Positions 6,248 to 15,725 of a stretch of 19,837 bases of DNA are shown one piece after another; the first letter of the stretch is position 1, and each line of letters starts with the position of its first letter. Source of the DNA: Streptococcus parasanguinis (GTDB lineage: Bacteria > Bacillota > Bacilli > Lactobacillales > Streptococcaceae). Below the pieces are notes generated by a model. It was not told the origin of the DNA, made no database searches, and saw nothing but the letters and a program-made list of their open reading frames with translations. Made by a program: the position numbers and the translations under genes. The DNA lies in the NCBI GenBank assembly GCA_905188195.1, contig CAJJKY010000021.1, positions 1 to 19,837 on the forward strand. The letters run 5' to 3'.

Positions 6248-9200
6248 TTACTCCACTTTCACCACTTCTAGATGGGGGCCACCTAGAAGCACGAGGTATT
6301 TTTCTACTTGCTCTTTGCCATAAGAACGACGAAGAGCTTCTGCATAGAGATCGAGCTGATCCCGGTAGCGTTCGACCAATTGGCTAGGAACCTTGTAGTG
6401 ATCCGTCTTATAATCAAAGAGCAGGATCCGGTCTTCTAGCACCAAGTAACCATCCAAAATCCCCCGCACGACGAAGTCCTCACCACTGGCTGGATCTTTC
6501 TTCAGCATGGCAAAGGGAGCTTCGCGACGGACACGTGGGGCTTCTTTTTGAAGCAAGGCCCCCAAAGGCGTCTCATAGAAAGCAAGGATGGACTCTAGCT
6601 TGATACGGGCTTTGACCGCTGGCTCTGCTTGAACTTGCTCCAAGGCTTGACGCAGTGTATCTAGCGTGATTTCTTCTTCAAGAGGCACGCGCTGCATGAG
6701 TTCATGGACAGCACTACCGACCTGAGCTCCTGTCACGGCTTTTTCTTGACCAAAAGTTGGCAGCTCAAACTCAGGCGTCACAGTCTTTGCATCCATAATC
6801 TGGACGCCATTGGCATCCATGACCGGCTCGTAGAATTTCTTAATCTGACTAGGAGTACGGACACTTGGCAAATGAATGGCCGGAGCATAGAGCTGATTGA
6901 GACGATCAACATTTTCCAAGATATCCAAGGCCCGGCGAATATCCTCTGACTGGCGGACATCCTTGAGCTGATCGAAGCGGGAATCCTTCTCCTTCTCTAG
7001 TGGCTCAAGCTGGTCTGGTGTCAGGTCTTCGTCTGTCACAAAACGTGTGTCATAGGCCAGGGTATTCTTGGTAAACACATCTTGAATAGCAAAGAGCCAG
7101 TCCTGATAAGAGGTCCATTCTTTTCGTTTTTCCGGATCCAATTTGCCATTGCGACTAGTCCCCCAATCGGTATCACGCAGTTTGTCTTCACGGCCTTTTC
7201 CGACCAGATAGAGCTTGAGCTCAGCCCGTGTCATAGCGACATAAAGAAGACGCATCTGCTCCGAAATCGTGGCCAATTTTGTTTCTTCCACATTGCTTTG
7301 GTAGCAAGGCGTTTCGATCTGCAGGCGAATGGATTTTGGAGCAGCTGGATTTTCTGTCTCAACCGGCAGGTTCGCAACATATTTAAAGCCAATCCCTTTT
7401 TGACGACTGAGAATGATTGGCCCCGATTGATCCTTACGGTTAAAGGCCTTGTCCATATTGAGAATAAAGACATACTTGAATTCCAGCCCTTTACTCTTAT
7501 GGACGGTCATGAGCTGGACGGCATCTTTTGGCGCCGCAAGAGGGACGCTGGCCAAATCGTGTTCATTTTCGATCACCTTGTCAATCATGGCAATGAAGCG
7601 CGACAAGCCCTTAAAGCTGGCTTTTTCATAATCATTGGCCCGAAGCGTCAATGCATAGAGGTTGGCCTGGCGCTGGGCGCCATTTGGAAGGGCGCCGACA
7701 TAGTCATAGTAATAGCGATCCTCATAGATTTTCCACAGCAAATCATAGAGCGAATGGGTCTTGGCAGCAGCCCGCCAAGCGGATAAAACCTTGAGGAAGT
7801 TCTCAATTTTAGCAAAGAGCTTGGCATCGATCAGATTTGCATGCTCTGCGGTCTTTTCAAGGGCTAACTGGACCTTGTGGTAGAAGGGCATTTGCTTTTG
7901 CTCTGGAAGGGTCTGCAAGGAAATCCTTGCCAATTCATCTTCATCAAAGTCAAACATAGGAGATTTCATAAGGGCGACTAAGGGATAATCATGTAAGGGA
8001 TTGTTAATGGTCCGCAAGGTATCCAACATGACCATCACTTCCAGTGACTCAAGATAATGCGCCTGTCCGCTATCTGCCACAATCGGAATATGGTACTGGT
8101 CAAAAGCTTCCAGAATCGCATCATTTCGCGTTCGAGTCGCCGTTAAGAGCGTAATCTCTTTAAAGGGCACTTTTCCCACCCGATGGAGACGTAAAATTTC
8201 TTTGATGACCAGGAGAATTTCTCCCTTGGAAACCGTCTCGACTCCAGAAGTAGCTTCCTCGTCATCGGCCTTTTCTTCCTGGTCTTGGGAGCCATCATAG
8301 AGCAAAAATTCTGCCCGATGTTGTGGCAAGGCCATCCGCTGCTTGTCGCTTCCTGCGACCAGATAATGGGTTTGATTGTAGTCAATCTCGCCTACCTCTT
8401 CGTCCATCAAATGGCGAAAGACATCATTGGTCGCGTCCAATACCTCCACATGACTCCGGAAGTTTTCCTTGAGGAGGATCAACCGTCCTTTCGCCCCTTC
8501 TTCTTGATAAGCCTTAAATTTATCATTAAAAATCTGTGGATCTGCCTGACGGAAGCGGTAAATGGATTGCTTGATATCTCCCACCATGAAGCGATTGTGG
8601 CCATTTGACAGCAAGTCCAACATCCGCTCTTGGGTGTGGTTGGTATCCTGGTACTCATCGACCATGACCTCATGATAGCGCTCTTGATAGGCTTGTCTCA
8701 CTTCTGGGAATTGCTCTAAAATTTGAATGGCAAAATGACTGATATCCCCAAATTCATAAGCTTTTTCTTGGATTTTTCGCTCCAAGTAAGCGAGAGCAAA
8801 GTCTCTGATAAAGTCCCGCAGCAAGGAGAGCATGGGGCCTTCTTCTTGGTGGAAGGTTTGTTGAAATTCCAGCTGATAGAGCTGATTTTCCAAGTCTCTG
8901 AGGCGATTGATATGTATGGTTTTATCCTGGTTATAGGCTGTGACTAACTCTTTCAACTCTTCCTTACGGGCTCTGTTGGTCAAAGCTCCCCCATTTGAAG
9001 CCCGACTAATCGCGACGACAGCTTTTAGGACAGAGGTCAGTTGCTTTTTATTGGTGCGACCTGTCAGGCTTCCAATCTGATCGAGCACCTCTTCTACAGC
9101 TTCCAAATATTTGGCCTTACCAAATGCTTGGCCTTCATTGGACAAATGAAAGGCAAAAAAGCTTTCTGCCTCATAGAGGGCCTGCTGGATGCTCTCCATC

Positions 9201-9913
9201 AGAGTAGCTTCCACCTGGTCAAAATCGGTCTCTTCATAACCTTTTAGGAAATGCTCTTCCAGCCATTTCTCCGGATCACTGGTCGACTGAAGAAAGTCAT
9301 AGATCTGGTAGATCTGTTCTTTAAACAAGGTCAAATTTTTGCGCTGCCCTGTGAAATTCTTGACCATCTGCACAAAGGCTTCTTGGTTTTCCCCCTGGTA
9401 ATAGCGGTCAAAAACAGCTTGAAAGACTTCATTTTGTAAGATGCGTTGCTCACTGGCATTTTGTAAAATGCGAAACTGAGGCGCCAACCCAAGCAAATAG
9501 CCATAGCGCGTTAGGACCTTTTGGGTAAAAGAGTCCATGGTTCCGATATCGCTGGTGGCGACATCTGCGATTTGACGGGCCAGGTGTTGCTTGAGCTCTG
9601 GGTCATCGCTCGCTTGCAGGGCTTTTCCAAGTTCACTTTCCAAACGCTCCTTGAGCTCCCCTGCTGCCTTGACCGTAAAGGTCGAGATAAAGAGCTCCTT
9701 AATCGAGATGCCTCGCTGGATCTGATCCAAAATCCTTTGCACCATGACAAAGGTCTTCCCCGAACCAGCAGAGGCTGACACCAAGATATTGGTCCCCGAA
9801 CTATAGATGGCATCGATCTGTTCTGGTGTTCGCTTTTGCTCTTTGGTAGAAACTGCCTCTTGGGCCTGAAGGGCCTTGATTTCTTCTCTTGTCAAAAATG
9901 CTTGTTTGATCAT
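6248..9913 (-). CDS. rexA: ATP-dependent helicase/nuclease subunit RexA (AddA)
   Basis: A 1,221-residue UvrD/Rep-type helicase fused to a RecB-like nuclease, the AddA/RexA subunit. With RexB it processes double-strand breaks until it meets Chi. The Walker A SASAGSGKT is at residues 46-54 and Walker B VDEYQD at about 416-421. GDIKQSIYRFRQADP follows soon after. VHKSKGLEF is at about 803-811 and LLYVAMTRAE at about 888-897. The C-terminal nuclease shows GSAVHEL (about 1064), the GILDG aspartate and DYKTD (about 1165), and the QLDLYAEAL helix. The start at 9911-9913 has a full AAGGAGGT nine bases upstream and overlaps the rexB stop as ATGA. In-frame codons further upstream lie inside rexB. Length is that of streptococcal RexA. 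Confidence 0.97.
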   Translation of the reverse strand: MIKQAFLTREEIKALQAQEAVSTKEQKRTPEQIDAIYSSGTNILVSASAGSGKTFVMVQRILDQIQRGISIKELFISTFTVKAAGELKERLESELGKALQASDDPELKQHLARQIADVATSDIGTMDSFTQKVLTRYGYLLGLAPQFRILQNASEQRILQNEVFQAVFDRYYQGENQEAFVQMVKNFTGQRKNLTLFKEQIYQIYDFLQSTSDPEKWLEEHFLKGYEETDFDQVEATLMESIQQALYEAESFFAFHLSNEGQAFGKAKYLEAVEEVLDQIGSLTGRTNKKQLTSVLKAVVAISRASNGGALTNRARKEELKELVTAYNQDKTIHINRLRDLENQLYQLEFQQTFHQEEGPMLSLLRDFIRDFALAYLERKIQEKAYEFGDISHFAIQILEQFPEVRQAYQERYHEVMVDEYQDTNHTQERMLDLLSNGHNRFMVGDIKQSIYRFRQADPQIFNDKFKAYQEEGAKGRLILLKENFRSHVEVLDATNDVFRHLMDEEVGEIDYNQTHYLVAGSDKQRMALPQHRAEFLLYDGSQDQEEKADDEEATSGVETVSKGEILLVIKEILRLHRVGKVPFKEITLLTATRTRNDAILEAFDQYHIPIVADSGQAHYLESLEVMVMLDTLRTINNPLHDYPLVALMKSPMFDFDEDELARISLQTLPEQKQMPFYHKVQLALEKTAEHANLIDAKLFAKIENFLKVLSAWRAAAKTHSLYDLLWKIYEDRYYYDYVGALPNGAQRQANLYALTLRANDYEKASFKGLSRFIAMIDKVIENEHDLASVPLAAPKDAVQLMTVHKSKGLEFKYVFILNMDKAFNRKDQSGPIILSRQKGIGFKYVANLPVETENPAAPKSIRLQIETPCYQSNVEETKLATISEQMRLLYVAMTRAELKLYLVGKGREDKLRDTDWGTSRNGKLDPEKRKEWTSYQDWLFAIQDVFTKNTLAYDTRFVTDEDLTPDQLEPLEKEKDSRFDQLKDVRQSEDIRRALDILENVDRLNQLYAPAIHLPSVRTPSQIKKFYEPVMDANGVQIMDAKTVTPEFELPTFGQEKAVTGAQVGSAVHELMQRVPLEEEITLDTLRQALEQVQAEPAVKARIKLESILAFYETPLGALLQKEAPRVRREAPFAMLKKDPASGEDFVVRGILDGYLVLEDRILLFDYKTDHYKVPSQLVERYRDQLDLYAEALRRSYGKEQVEKYLVLLGGPHLEVVKVE

Positions 9914-12900
9914 TTGTTCAAGACCTCCTTCATCTTCTCGATCCAAGCGGTTTTCACCTTTTCACCGCGTATTCCTTTTTGGTCTAGTTTGGTCAAGAAC
10001 CGTGCCTGACCTAGGTGACGATCCGCTTCAAATCCTGTGATCGATTTAAACTGCTCCACGAATGGTGCGATATTGCGCCCATTTTCACTATAGGGATTGA
10101 TGGCAAATTGCCCCTTGAGAATCCCTTCTGCTGCTGTTTTATAGAGATAAGCGTTGTACAAGAGGAGCAAGTCCAGCTCTTCCTTACTCAGCATCATGGC
10201 CTTGTTTTTGTCATAGGCCTCGCCCAGATAAGGCGCCTGATCTGCCATAAAGAGCCCCTTGTACTGTTGACTTTTCATGGTTTGGTTGATGGCATCCTCT
10301 ACTGTCTTGGTCTTTTTCAGATCCACTACAGGATCTCCCATTTCCAAATACATGGCCCCGAAAATCCCCTGCTCTTCTTGGTATTCCTTCAGATCCTGGA
10401 TGGCAGAAAGATAGGTCGGCAATTGAGAATTCAGGCCATTAAAGAACTTGTCATAGTGGAACTGCGTCAGACTGGACTTGTAGTCCACGACTCCGAGGGC
10501 TCCCCGATCCCTCAATTGATCAATGCGGTCCACCTTGCCTCGTAGCTGCAGAAGACGGCCATCGGACAATGGATAAGAGGTGTGGGTGCTCCCTCCAAAG
10601 AGGGTCTCTTCACCAATGGTCTCGATGCCATTTTGCTGGGCGAGGACCCGTCCGGTTGTTTTCGCGGTATCAAGAAGCAACTGACGAATAAACTCGGTCT
10701 CTCCACTTTCAGCATACAATTGCTGGAACTCTGCTTCCTGGCTGGTTTCTCGAATCGCCTCGTTTAAACGCCGATCAAACGCTTGATCGGAGCTATCTTT
10801 TAAGACTTTTTCAAAGATCCGGTGCAGGAAATTCCCATGACTGCGAGCATCTGGCCGGATGGTTTCGTCTTCTTGTAAGCCCAAGACATAGCGCAGATAA
10901 AAGGCATACTGGTGCTTGTAGTATTCATTCAAGGCAGAAGCGGATAAGGTCAATGCTTTGCCCTCTGGATAGAGCGCTTGAAGCGTATCCGACTGAAGCT
11001 GACGGCTCTTTAATTCCGTTGAAATTTGAGGAATCTGGATGCCTTCAGTGGCTAATTTCTTGCGTAAGACCCGTACCGCCACACCCCAAAAGCTGGCTTC
11101 TTCAGGAGACAACTCACTCGTAATTTCTTCTTGATGGAGCTCGATCACGCGCGCTAAAAGGGCTCGGTAGGTCCCGATATCATCACTCGAAGCTTGGGCT
11201 TGTTTGGTCGTCCACTCGATGGCAATAGGCTCCTTGGCCAATTCGACAAGGTAAGGAGAGACACTATCTTCCATTTCATTGACCAAGCTAGGAGCCGATA
11301 GAACCAGTTGGTTGGTCGCCGCATTGAGGAGCGAAACTGCCACAAAGCGATTCTTCTTGAGATTTTCGCTGGTCACCACCTGGAGCTCTGCTCCTTCTTG
11401 GGTGGCGTCATTGAGCTGCTGGCGCTCTTCTTCACTGAGTAGAGAGGTGTTCTGAGCGATCTTTGGAAAACGCTCCTGGGTCAGCCCGATCGCGTAGACG
11501 TAAGGCGCTGTCAAGGGTTCAATCAAGTCATAGGACTGAACCGTGACTACATCGACCGTAGCAGGAATTGTCCGGTATTGAGACAATTGCATCCCCGATA
11601 AGAGGAGGGCCAAAAAGTCATCCACTGTCAGCTCTTGGTCCTCAAAGACCAGGTTCAACTCTTCTAAGACATGAAGGAAGGCCTTCCAGACTTGATCATA
11701 GCGCTCCTGCTCCTCCAAGGATAGATCCTTGATCAAAGCTTGTAGGTTCTGAGAAAGCTGAGCCTCTTGCAGAAACTCTGTAAAGGCGGTTAAGAGATGG
11801 GTCACCTTTTGTTTGCGCTGTGAAAAGAAAGGGACTAGAGGTTCTACGACGCGTTCTCGGAGAGTATTGAGCTCTTCCAAATTAAACTTGCCCTGACGAT
11901 TGCTGGTAAAAGGCTTGTGAAATTTTGTAGCACCCTTTACTTCTGCAAAGCGAAGGTATTGCTCAAAAGCATCGACTTCCTCTTGCGTCAGATCACTATA
12001 CAGACCCGTTTTTAACAAGTTGATGACATCTTCTGTCTGGTAATTGAACTGCTTGATCCGACCTAATGATTCAATGACCTGAATCAAGGGATGGTGGACC
12101 ATAGCTTCACTTCGTCCCAAGTAAAAGGGAATCTGATACTGGTCAAAAATGGTCTTGAGTTGCAGTTGATAAGCTTCTACATCGCCTAACAAGACCCGAA
12201 TATCCCGATAGCGTGCCCCATCATGAAGACGCTGACGGATCGATTTAGCGACAAATTCCAACTCTTCCTTTTGCGTATTGGTTTGCCAGAGTTGAACCGC
12301 TGTTCGGTCGTGCTCCTTGAGCTCATTTTCAACTTGTGAAAAATCGTAGCGCGCTTCTAGCATGCGGGTAATGCGACTAAAGGAGTCTTCAATCGCTTGC
12401 CCACAATACTGAGGCTGTACCTCAAAAGTCTTAGCCAGCTGAAGGAGAAAGTCAACACTAGCCTGGTAAAGATTGCCCTCTCTAAAGCTTGCTCGATAGG
12501 CTTTTTCACTGGCATAGACCCCGATGACAATCTCCACTCCTTTTCGATGAAGGAGACTAATCAAAGCCTCTTCTTCTGCAGAAAAACGCGTGAAGCCATC
12601 GACAACGATCGCCACATCCTGTAATTGCTCTTCCAGCTGCCCTTCTTCGACCTGATTGAGGAAAAAGGCCATCTTGGACTGGGATTCATACTGGTGCTGG
12701 ACCAGCATCTCAGAGACCGCTTCAAAAATCGCCAAGAGGTCCTCTCTTTTTTCAGCTTCCTCGAGCAACTCCAAATCGGTAAAATCCATCTGGGCTGTCT
12801 GTAATTCATGATAGAGCTGGACCAGTTGCTTGATAAACTGAGGATCCTTACGCAGGGCCCCATAAACTTTGAGATCCTGCTCCTTCATCTGGGAAAGAGC

Positions 12901-13176
12901 TTTAAAAAATAGCATGCCGAGACCGATATCATCCAAGGGTTGCTCCTCAAAGACCTGGTTCAGGATGAAATAACGGGCCATTTGGGCAAAGCGCGTGACG
13001 GTAATGGCAAAAGAAGCCTGACCTTCTAAATAGGACAAGACCTTGGCTTCTTTTTCAAAGGAAAGAGAGTTGGGCGCAATGTAAAACACACGCTTGCCCT
13101 GTTCTACTAACCCTACGGCTTCTTGTGTCAGGACCTGGGTCAAGGGGGTCCGAACATCCGTATAGAGTAATTTCAT
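9910..13176 (-). CDS. rexB: ATP-dependent nuclease subunit RexB (AddB)
   Basis: A 1,088-residue AddB-type partner of RexA. The N-terminal half is an inactive helicase-like module. Where B. subtilis AddB has a P-loop, this protein reads FYIAPNSLSFEKE (about residues 31-43) with no GxGKT, as is usual in RexB. The C-terminal nuclease domain has HGNFLH at about 774-779, GKVDRID (the catalytic aspartate), VVDYKSS at about 893-899 and the QLPTYLSA helix. Only one cysteine occurs in the whole protein (near residue 255), so the four-cysteine iron-sulfur cluster of B. subtilis AddB cannot form. The ATG at 13174-13176 is preceded by AAGGAG about ten bases upstream. It is the first gene of rexB-rexA-DUF4298, with an extended -10 promoter. 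Confidence 0.97.
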   Translation of the reverse strand: MKLLYTDVRTPLTQVLTQEAVGLVEQGKRVFYIAPNSLSFEKEAKVLSYLEGQASFAITVTRFAQMARYFILNQVFEEQPLDDIGLGMLFFKALSQMKEQDLKVYGALRKDPQFIKQLVQLYHELQTAQMDFTDLELLEEAEKREDLLAIFEAVSEMLVQHQYESQSKMAFFLNQVEEGQLEEQLQDVAIVVDGFTRFSAEEEALISLLHRKGVEIVIGVYASEKAYRASFREGNLYQASVDFLLQLAKTFEVQPQYCGQAIEDSFSRITRMLEARYDFSQVENELKEHDRTAVQLWQTNTQKEELEFVAKSIRQRLHDGARYRDIRVLLGDVEAYQLQLKTIFDQYQIPFYLGRSEAMVHHPLIQVIESLGRIKQFNYQTEDVINLLKTGLYSDLTQEEVDAFEQYLRFAEVKGATKFHKPFTSNRQGKFNLEELNTLRERVVEPLVPFFSQRKQKVTHLLTAFTEFLQEAQLSQNLQALIKDLSLEEQERYDQVWKAFLHVLEELNLVFEDQELTVDDFLALLLSGMQLSQYRTIPATVDVVTVQSYDLIEPLTAPYVYAIGLTQERFPKIAQNTSLLSEEERQQLNDATQEGAELQVVTSENLKKNRFVAVSLLNAATNQLVLSAPSLVNEMEDSVSPYLVELAKEPIAIEWTTKQAQASSDDIGTYRALLARVIELHQEEITSELSPEEASFWGVAVRVLRKKLATEGIQIPQISTELKSRQLQSDTLQALYPEGKALTLSASALNEYYKHQYAFYLRYVLGLQEDETIRPDARSHGNFLHRIFEKVLKDSSDQAFDRRLNEAIRETSQEAEFQQLYAESGETEFIRQLLLDTAKTTGRVLAQQNGIETIGEETLFGGSTHTSYPLSDGRLLQLRGKVDRIDQLRDRGALGVVDYKSSLTQFHYDKFFNGLNSQLPTYLSAIQDLKEYQEEQGIFGAMYLEMGDPVVDLKKTKTVEDAINQTMKSQQYKGLFMADQAPYLGEAYDKNKAMMLSKEELDLLLLYNAYLYKTAAEGILKGQFAINPYSENGRNIAPFVEQFKSITGFEADRHLGQARFLTKLDQKGIRGEKVKTAWIEKMKEVLNK

Positions 13177-13224
13177 CCGATCCGTTCTCCTTTTGGCATT
13201 TTCTTGAGAGCTTGTTATCTTCTT

Positions 13225-13233
13225 ATTATATCA
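13225..13233 (-). promoter_or_regulatory. Extended -10 promoter of the rexB operon
   Basis: The minus strand reads TGATATAAT from 13233 to 13225, a perfect TATAAT with TGn in front. No convincing -35 hexamer lies 16-18 bases upstream, so it relies on the extended -10. Transcription would begin near 13218, about 40 bases before the rexB ATG. Confidence 0.65.
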
Positions 13234-13295
13234 TTTTCACAGGAGGGACTAAAGCAAGAAGTCATGCTCCTCTTGGCCCCATTTTAGGAGATTTG

Positions 13296-13304
13296 TGCTA
13301 CAAT
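13296..13304 (+). promoter_or_regulatory. Extended -10 promoter of the glutathione peroxidase gene
   Basis: TGCTACAAT at 13296-13304 is a TGn followed by TACAAT (five of six). The only -35-like hexamer, TTGGCC at 13273-13278, is 20 bases away, longer than ideal. Start would be near 13311, about 25 bases before the ATG. It points away from the rexB promoter, with about 60 bases between the two -10 boxes. Confidence 0.55.
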
Positions 13305-13335
13305 AAAAGTTGAAGAGACAGAAAGGATACCACCT

Positions 13336-13818
13336 ATGACCAGCATTTATGATTTTTCTTTAGAAAACCAACAAGGAGAGGAGATTCCCCTTTCTCACTA
13401 CCAAGGTAAGGTCCTCATCGTGGTCAATACAGCAACAGGCTGTGGCTTGACCCCGCAATACCAAGGATTGCAAGATCTCTACCTGCGCTACCAGGAAAAG
13501 GGGCTGGAAATCCTAGACATTCCCTGCAACCAATTCATGGGGCAGGCACCAGGAACGGCAGATGAAATCAATAGCTTCTGTAGCCTCAACTACCAGACCA
13601 CCTTCCCACGATTCGCTAAAGCCAAGGTTAATGGTAAAGAAGCCCTTCCTCTTTATGACTGGCTCAAAAACCAAGTAGCCGGGCCACTAGGCAAACGCAT
13701 CGAATGGAACTTTGCAAAATTTGTCATCGACCGACAAGGCCAAGTCGCCCAACGCTTCTCCTCCAAAACAGAGCCAGCTGCCATGGAAGACTTGATCCAA
13801 GAATTACTTGAGAAATAA
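13336..13818 (+). CDS. gpo: Glutathione peroxidase family protein (thiol peroxidase)
   Basis: A 160-residue cytoplasmic peroxidase that reduces hydrogen peroxide and organic hydroperoxides. The peroxidatic Cys36 lies in NTATGCGLTPQY. The PCNQFMGQ motif is at 63-70 (Q70 in the catalytic set), the likely resolving Cys82 in FCSLNYQTTFP, and the catalytic Trp124/Asn125 in IEWNFAKF. The extra cysteine pattern is that of non-selenium enzymes that normally draw electrons from thioredoxin rather than glutathione; that is family knowledge, not shown here. The ATG follows GAAAGGA. The gene is monocistronic between a divergent promoter and its own terminator. It is one of only two plus-strand genes in the window. 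A role in defence against self-made or rival-made peroxide is plausible for an oral streptococcus. Confidence 0.95.
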   Translation: MTSIYDFSLENQQGEEIPLSHYQGKVLIVVNTATGCGLTPQYQGLQDLYLRYQEKGLEILDIPCNQFMGQAPGTADEINSFCSLNYQTTFPRFAKAKVNGKEALPLYDWLKNQVAGPLGKRIEWNFAKFVIDRQGQVAQRFSSKTEPAAMEDLIQELLEK

Positions 13819-13820
13819 GC

Positions 13821-13852
13821 AAAAAGCCTGAGCCAACGCTCAAGCTTTTTTT
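13821..13852. terminator. Bidirectional intrinsic terminator
   Basis: A stem pairs 13824-13833 with 13838-13847 (AAGCCTGAGC with GCTCAAGCTT), with one C/A mismatch and a CAAC loop. A run of T follows on the plus strand and the A run at 13821-13825 gives a T run on the minus strand. It starts three bases after the peroxidase stop and ends five bases before the minus-strand exporter stop, so it serves both convergent genes. Confidence 0.9.
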
Positions 13853-13856
13853 ATTA

Positions 13857-15725
13857 TTAATCAATTTCAAGTCCACCGGTGTAGAGGCGGTAATAGGTGC
13901 CACGTTCTGCCATCAAGGAAGCATGGTTGCCTCGTTCGATGATACGTCCGTGGTCCATCACCATGATCACATCGGAATTGACAATTGTCGATAGACGGTG
14001 GGCAATGACAAAGACTGTCCGGCCTTCCATCAAGCGGTCCATCCCTTCTTGCACCATCTTCTCTGTCCGTGAGTCAATAGAAGACGTCGCTTCGTCCAGA
14101 ATCAAAACAGGCGCATTGGCTAGGGCTGCACGGGCAATGGCGATCAATTGTCGTTGACCATTAGATAGGCCAGCCCCATCATCCGTCAAGACTGTTTCAT
14201 AGCCCTGATCCAAGTGCTTGACAAAGGAATCCACATTGGCAATTCGAGCTGCTTCAAGGATTTCTTCCCGTGTTGCATCAGCACGACCGTAAGCGATGTT
14301 TTCCGCAATCGTACCAGTGAATAAGTGGGTATCTTGAAGAACGATTCCGAGGGAACGACGAAGAGAATCTTTCTCAATCAATTTAATATCGATTCCATCA
14401 TAGGTGATCATTCCTGACTGGATGTCATAGAAGCGGTTGATCAAGTTGGTGATGGTTGTCTTTCCTGCACCAGTCGCTCCGACAAAGGCCACTTTTTGAC
14501 CTTTATCCGCGTACAAGTTGATGCCATGAAGGATTTGTTTCTTCCCATCATAAGAGAAATCAACATCATCAAAGACCACATTTCCAACCATCTTAACAAG
14601 CTGGTAATCCCCATTTGGACGTGGGTGTTTCCAAGCCCATTTGTTGGTTTTCTGATCAGTTTCGACCATTTCTCCATCGACCAGTTCATAATTGACCAGC
14701 GTCACTTTTCCTTGGTCGACTTCTTCTTCTTCATCCAAGAGATCAAAGACACGATCTCCACCAGCCAAGGCCATGAGGACAAAGTTCAATTGTTGAGAGA
14801 CCTGGGCAATCGGACCTGTAAAGGAACGGTTCAATTGCAGAAAGGCCATAAGACCACCAATGGTTAAACCACCGACGCCGTTTAGCGCAAAGAGTCCCCC
14901 GATCAAGGCTGTCAGAACAAAGGAAACATTTCCCAAGTTCCCAAGAATTGGCATGAGGACATTGGCATAGCGGTTGGCCTGGTAAGAAGATTCAAAGAGT
15001 TGGTCATTGATCCGATCAAAATCTTCAATGCTTTCTCTTTCATGCACAAAGGCCTTGACCACTTTTTGACCAGACATCATTTCTTCAATAAAGCCGTTCT
15101 CAATCCCCAAGTTCTTTTGTTGGGCGCCAAAGTAACGACCTGACTTGCCAGAAACATCCTTGATGATAAAGACCATGACGATAACCATGAAGAGAACAAT
15201 CAAGAACAAGAGTGGACTAACCGTCAGCATGGTAATCGTTACCCCAAGGATGGTAATCGCTGAGGATAAGAGTTGAGGAATGGATTGTTCAATCGCTTGG
15301 CGAAGGGCATCAATATCATTGGTATAGATAGACATGATGTCCCCGTGTTGGTGGGTATCAAAGTAGCGAACGGGCAACTTTTGCATACGGGCAAACAACT
15401 GATTTCGAAGGCTTCTAAGCGAGTCTTGTGAGATAGTCGCCATGATCAAGGTAAAGCCATAGTTGGCAAGGACCCCAATCAAACAGATCAATCCGACCCT
15501 TGTCAAAAAGGACAAGAGTGGTCCAAAGTCATGGCTGTTGGACGAAAGCATGGGCTCCACATAGACGTCGACCAAGGACTGAATCGAAGCTGTCACATTG
15601 ACCGTCGCAAGAGACGATAGAATGATCAAGATAAAGGAAACAATCAGGGACAGCTTGTAGTTTTTCCAAAGGAAATCCAATAGGCGAAGGAGCGAGCCTA
15701 GATTTGCTTTTTTCTTAGTTTTCAT
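13857..15725 (-). CDS. Heterodimeric ABC exporter, subunit with consensus catalytic Glu
   Basis: A 622-residue half-transporter: six transmembrane helices (about residues 25-320) then one nucleotide-binding domain. Walker A is GATGAGKT (416-423), the Q-loop is LQDTHLF, Walker B is LILDE with catalytic E545, and the switch histidine is H576 (AHRLST). The signature is LSNGQ (520-524) instead of LSGGQ. An insertion of about 50 residues (about 331-380, acidic then WAWKHPRPNGDY) separates the membrane and ATPase domains, as I recall for the larger subunits LmrD and BmrD. It pairs with the partner at 15715-17460. The ATG has GGAG six bases upstream and overlaps the partner's end by 11 bases. Substrates are probably drugs or peptides, by family analogy (LmrCD, BmrCD, EfrCD, TM287/288). 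Confidence 0.95.
   Translation of the reverse strand: MKTKKKANLGSLLRLLDFLWKNYKLSLIVSFILIILSSLATVNVTASIQSLVDVYVEPMLSSNSHDFGPLLSFLTRVGLICLIGVLANYGFTLIMATISQDSLRSLRNQLFARMQKLPVRYFDTHQHGDIMSIYTNDIDALRQAIEQSIPQLLSSAITILGVTITMLTVSPLLFLIVLFMVIVMVFIIKDVSGKSGRYFGAQQKNLGIENGFIEEMMSGQKVVKAFVHERESIEDFDRINDQLFESSYQANRYANVLMPILGNLGNVSFVLTALIGGLFALNGVGGLTIGGLMAFLQLNRSFTGPIAQVSQQLNFVLMALAGGDRVFDLLDEEEEVDQGKVTLVNYELVDGEMVETDQKTNKWAWKHPRPNGDYQLVKMVGNVVFDDVDFSYDGKKQILHGINLYADKGQKVAFVGATGAGKTTITNLINRFYDIQSGMITYDGIDIKLIEKDSLRRSLGIVLQDTHLFTGTIAENIAYGRADATREEILEAARIANVDSFVKHLDQGYETVLTDDGAGLSNGQRQLIAIARAALANAPVLILDEATSSIDSRTEKMVQEGMDRLMEGRTVFVIAHRLSTIVNSDVIMVMDHGRIIERGNHASLMAERGTYYRLYTGGLEID

Noticed and set aside
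7082..7786. Plus-strand open frame of 234 codons inside rexA
   Set aside because: It is antisense to a fully conserved helicase coding region, has no ribosome site and gives a protein with no recognisable family. It is a reading-frame shadow.
10015..10545. Plus-strand open frame of 176 codons inside rexB
   Set aside because: It is antisense to the RexB nuclease domain and carries no family signal or ribosome site.
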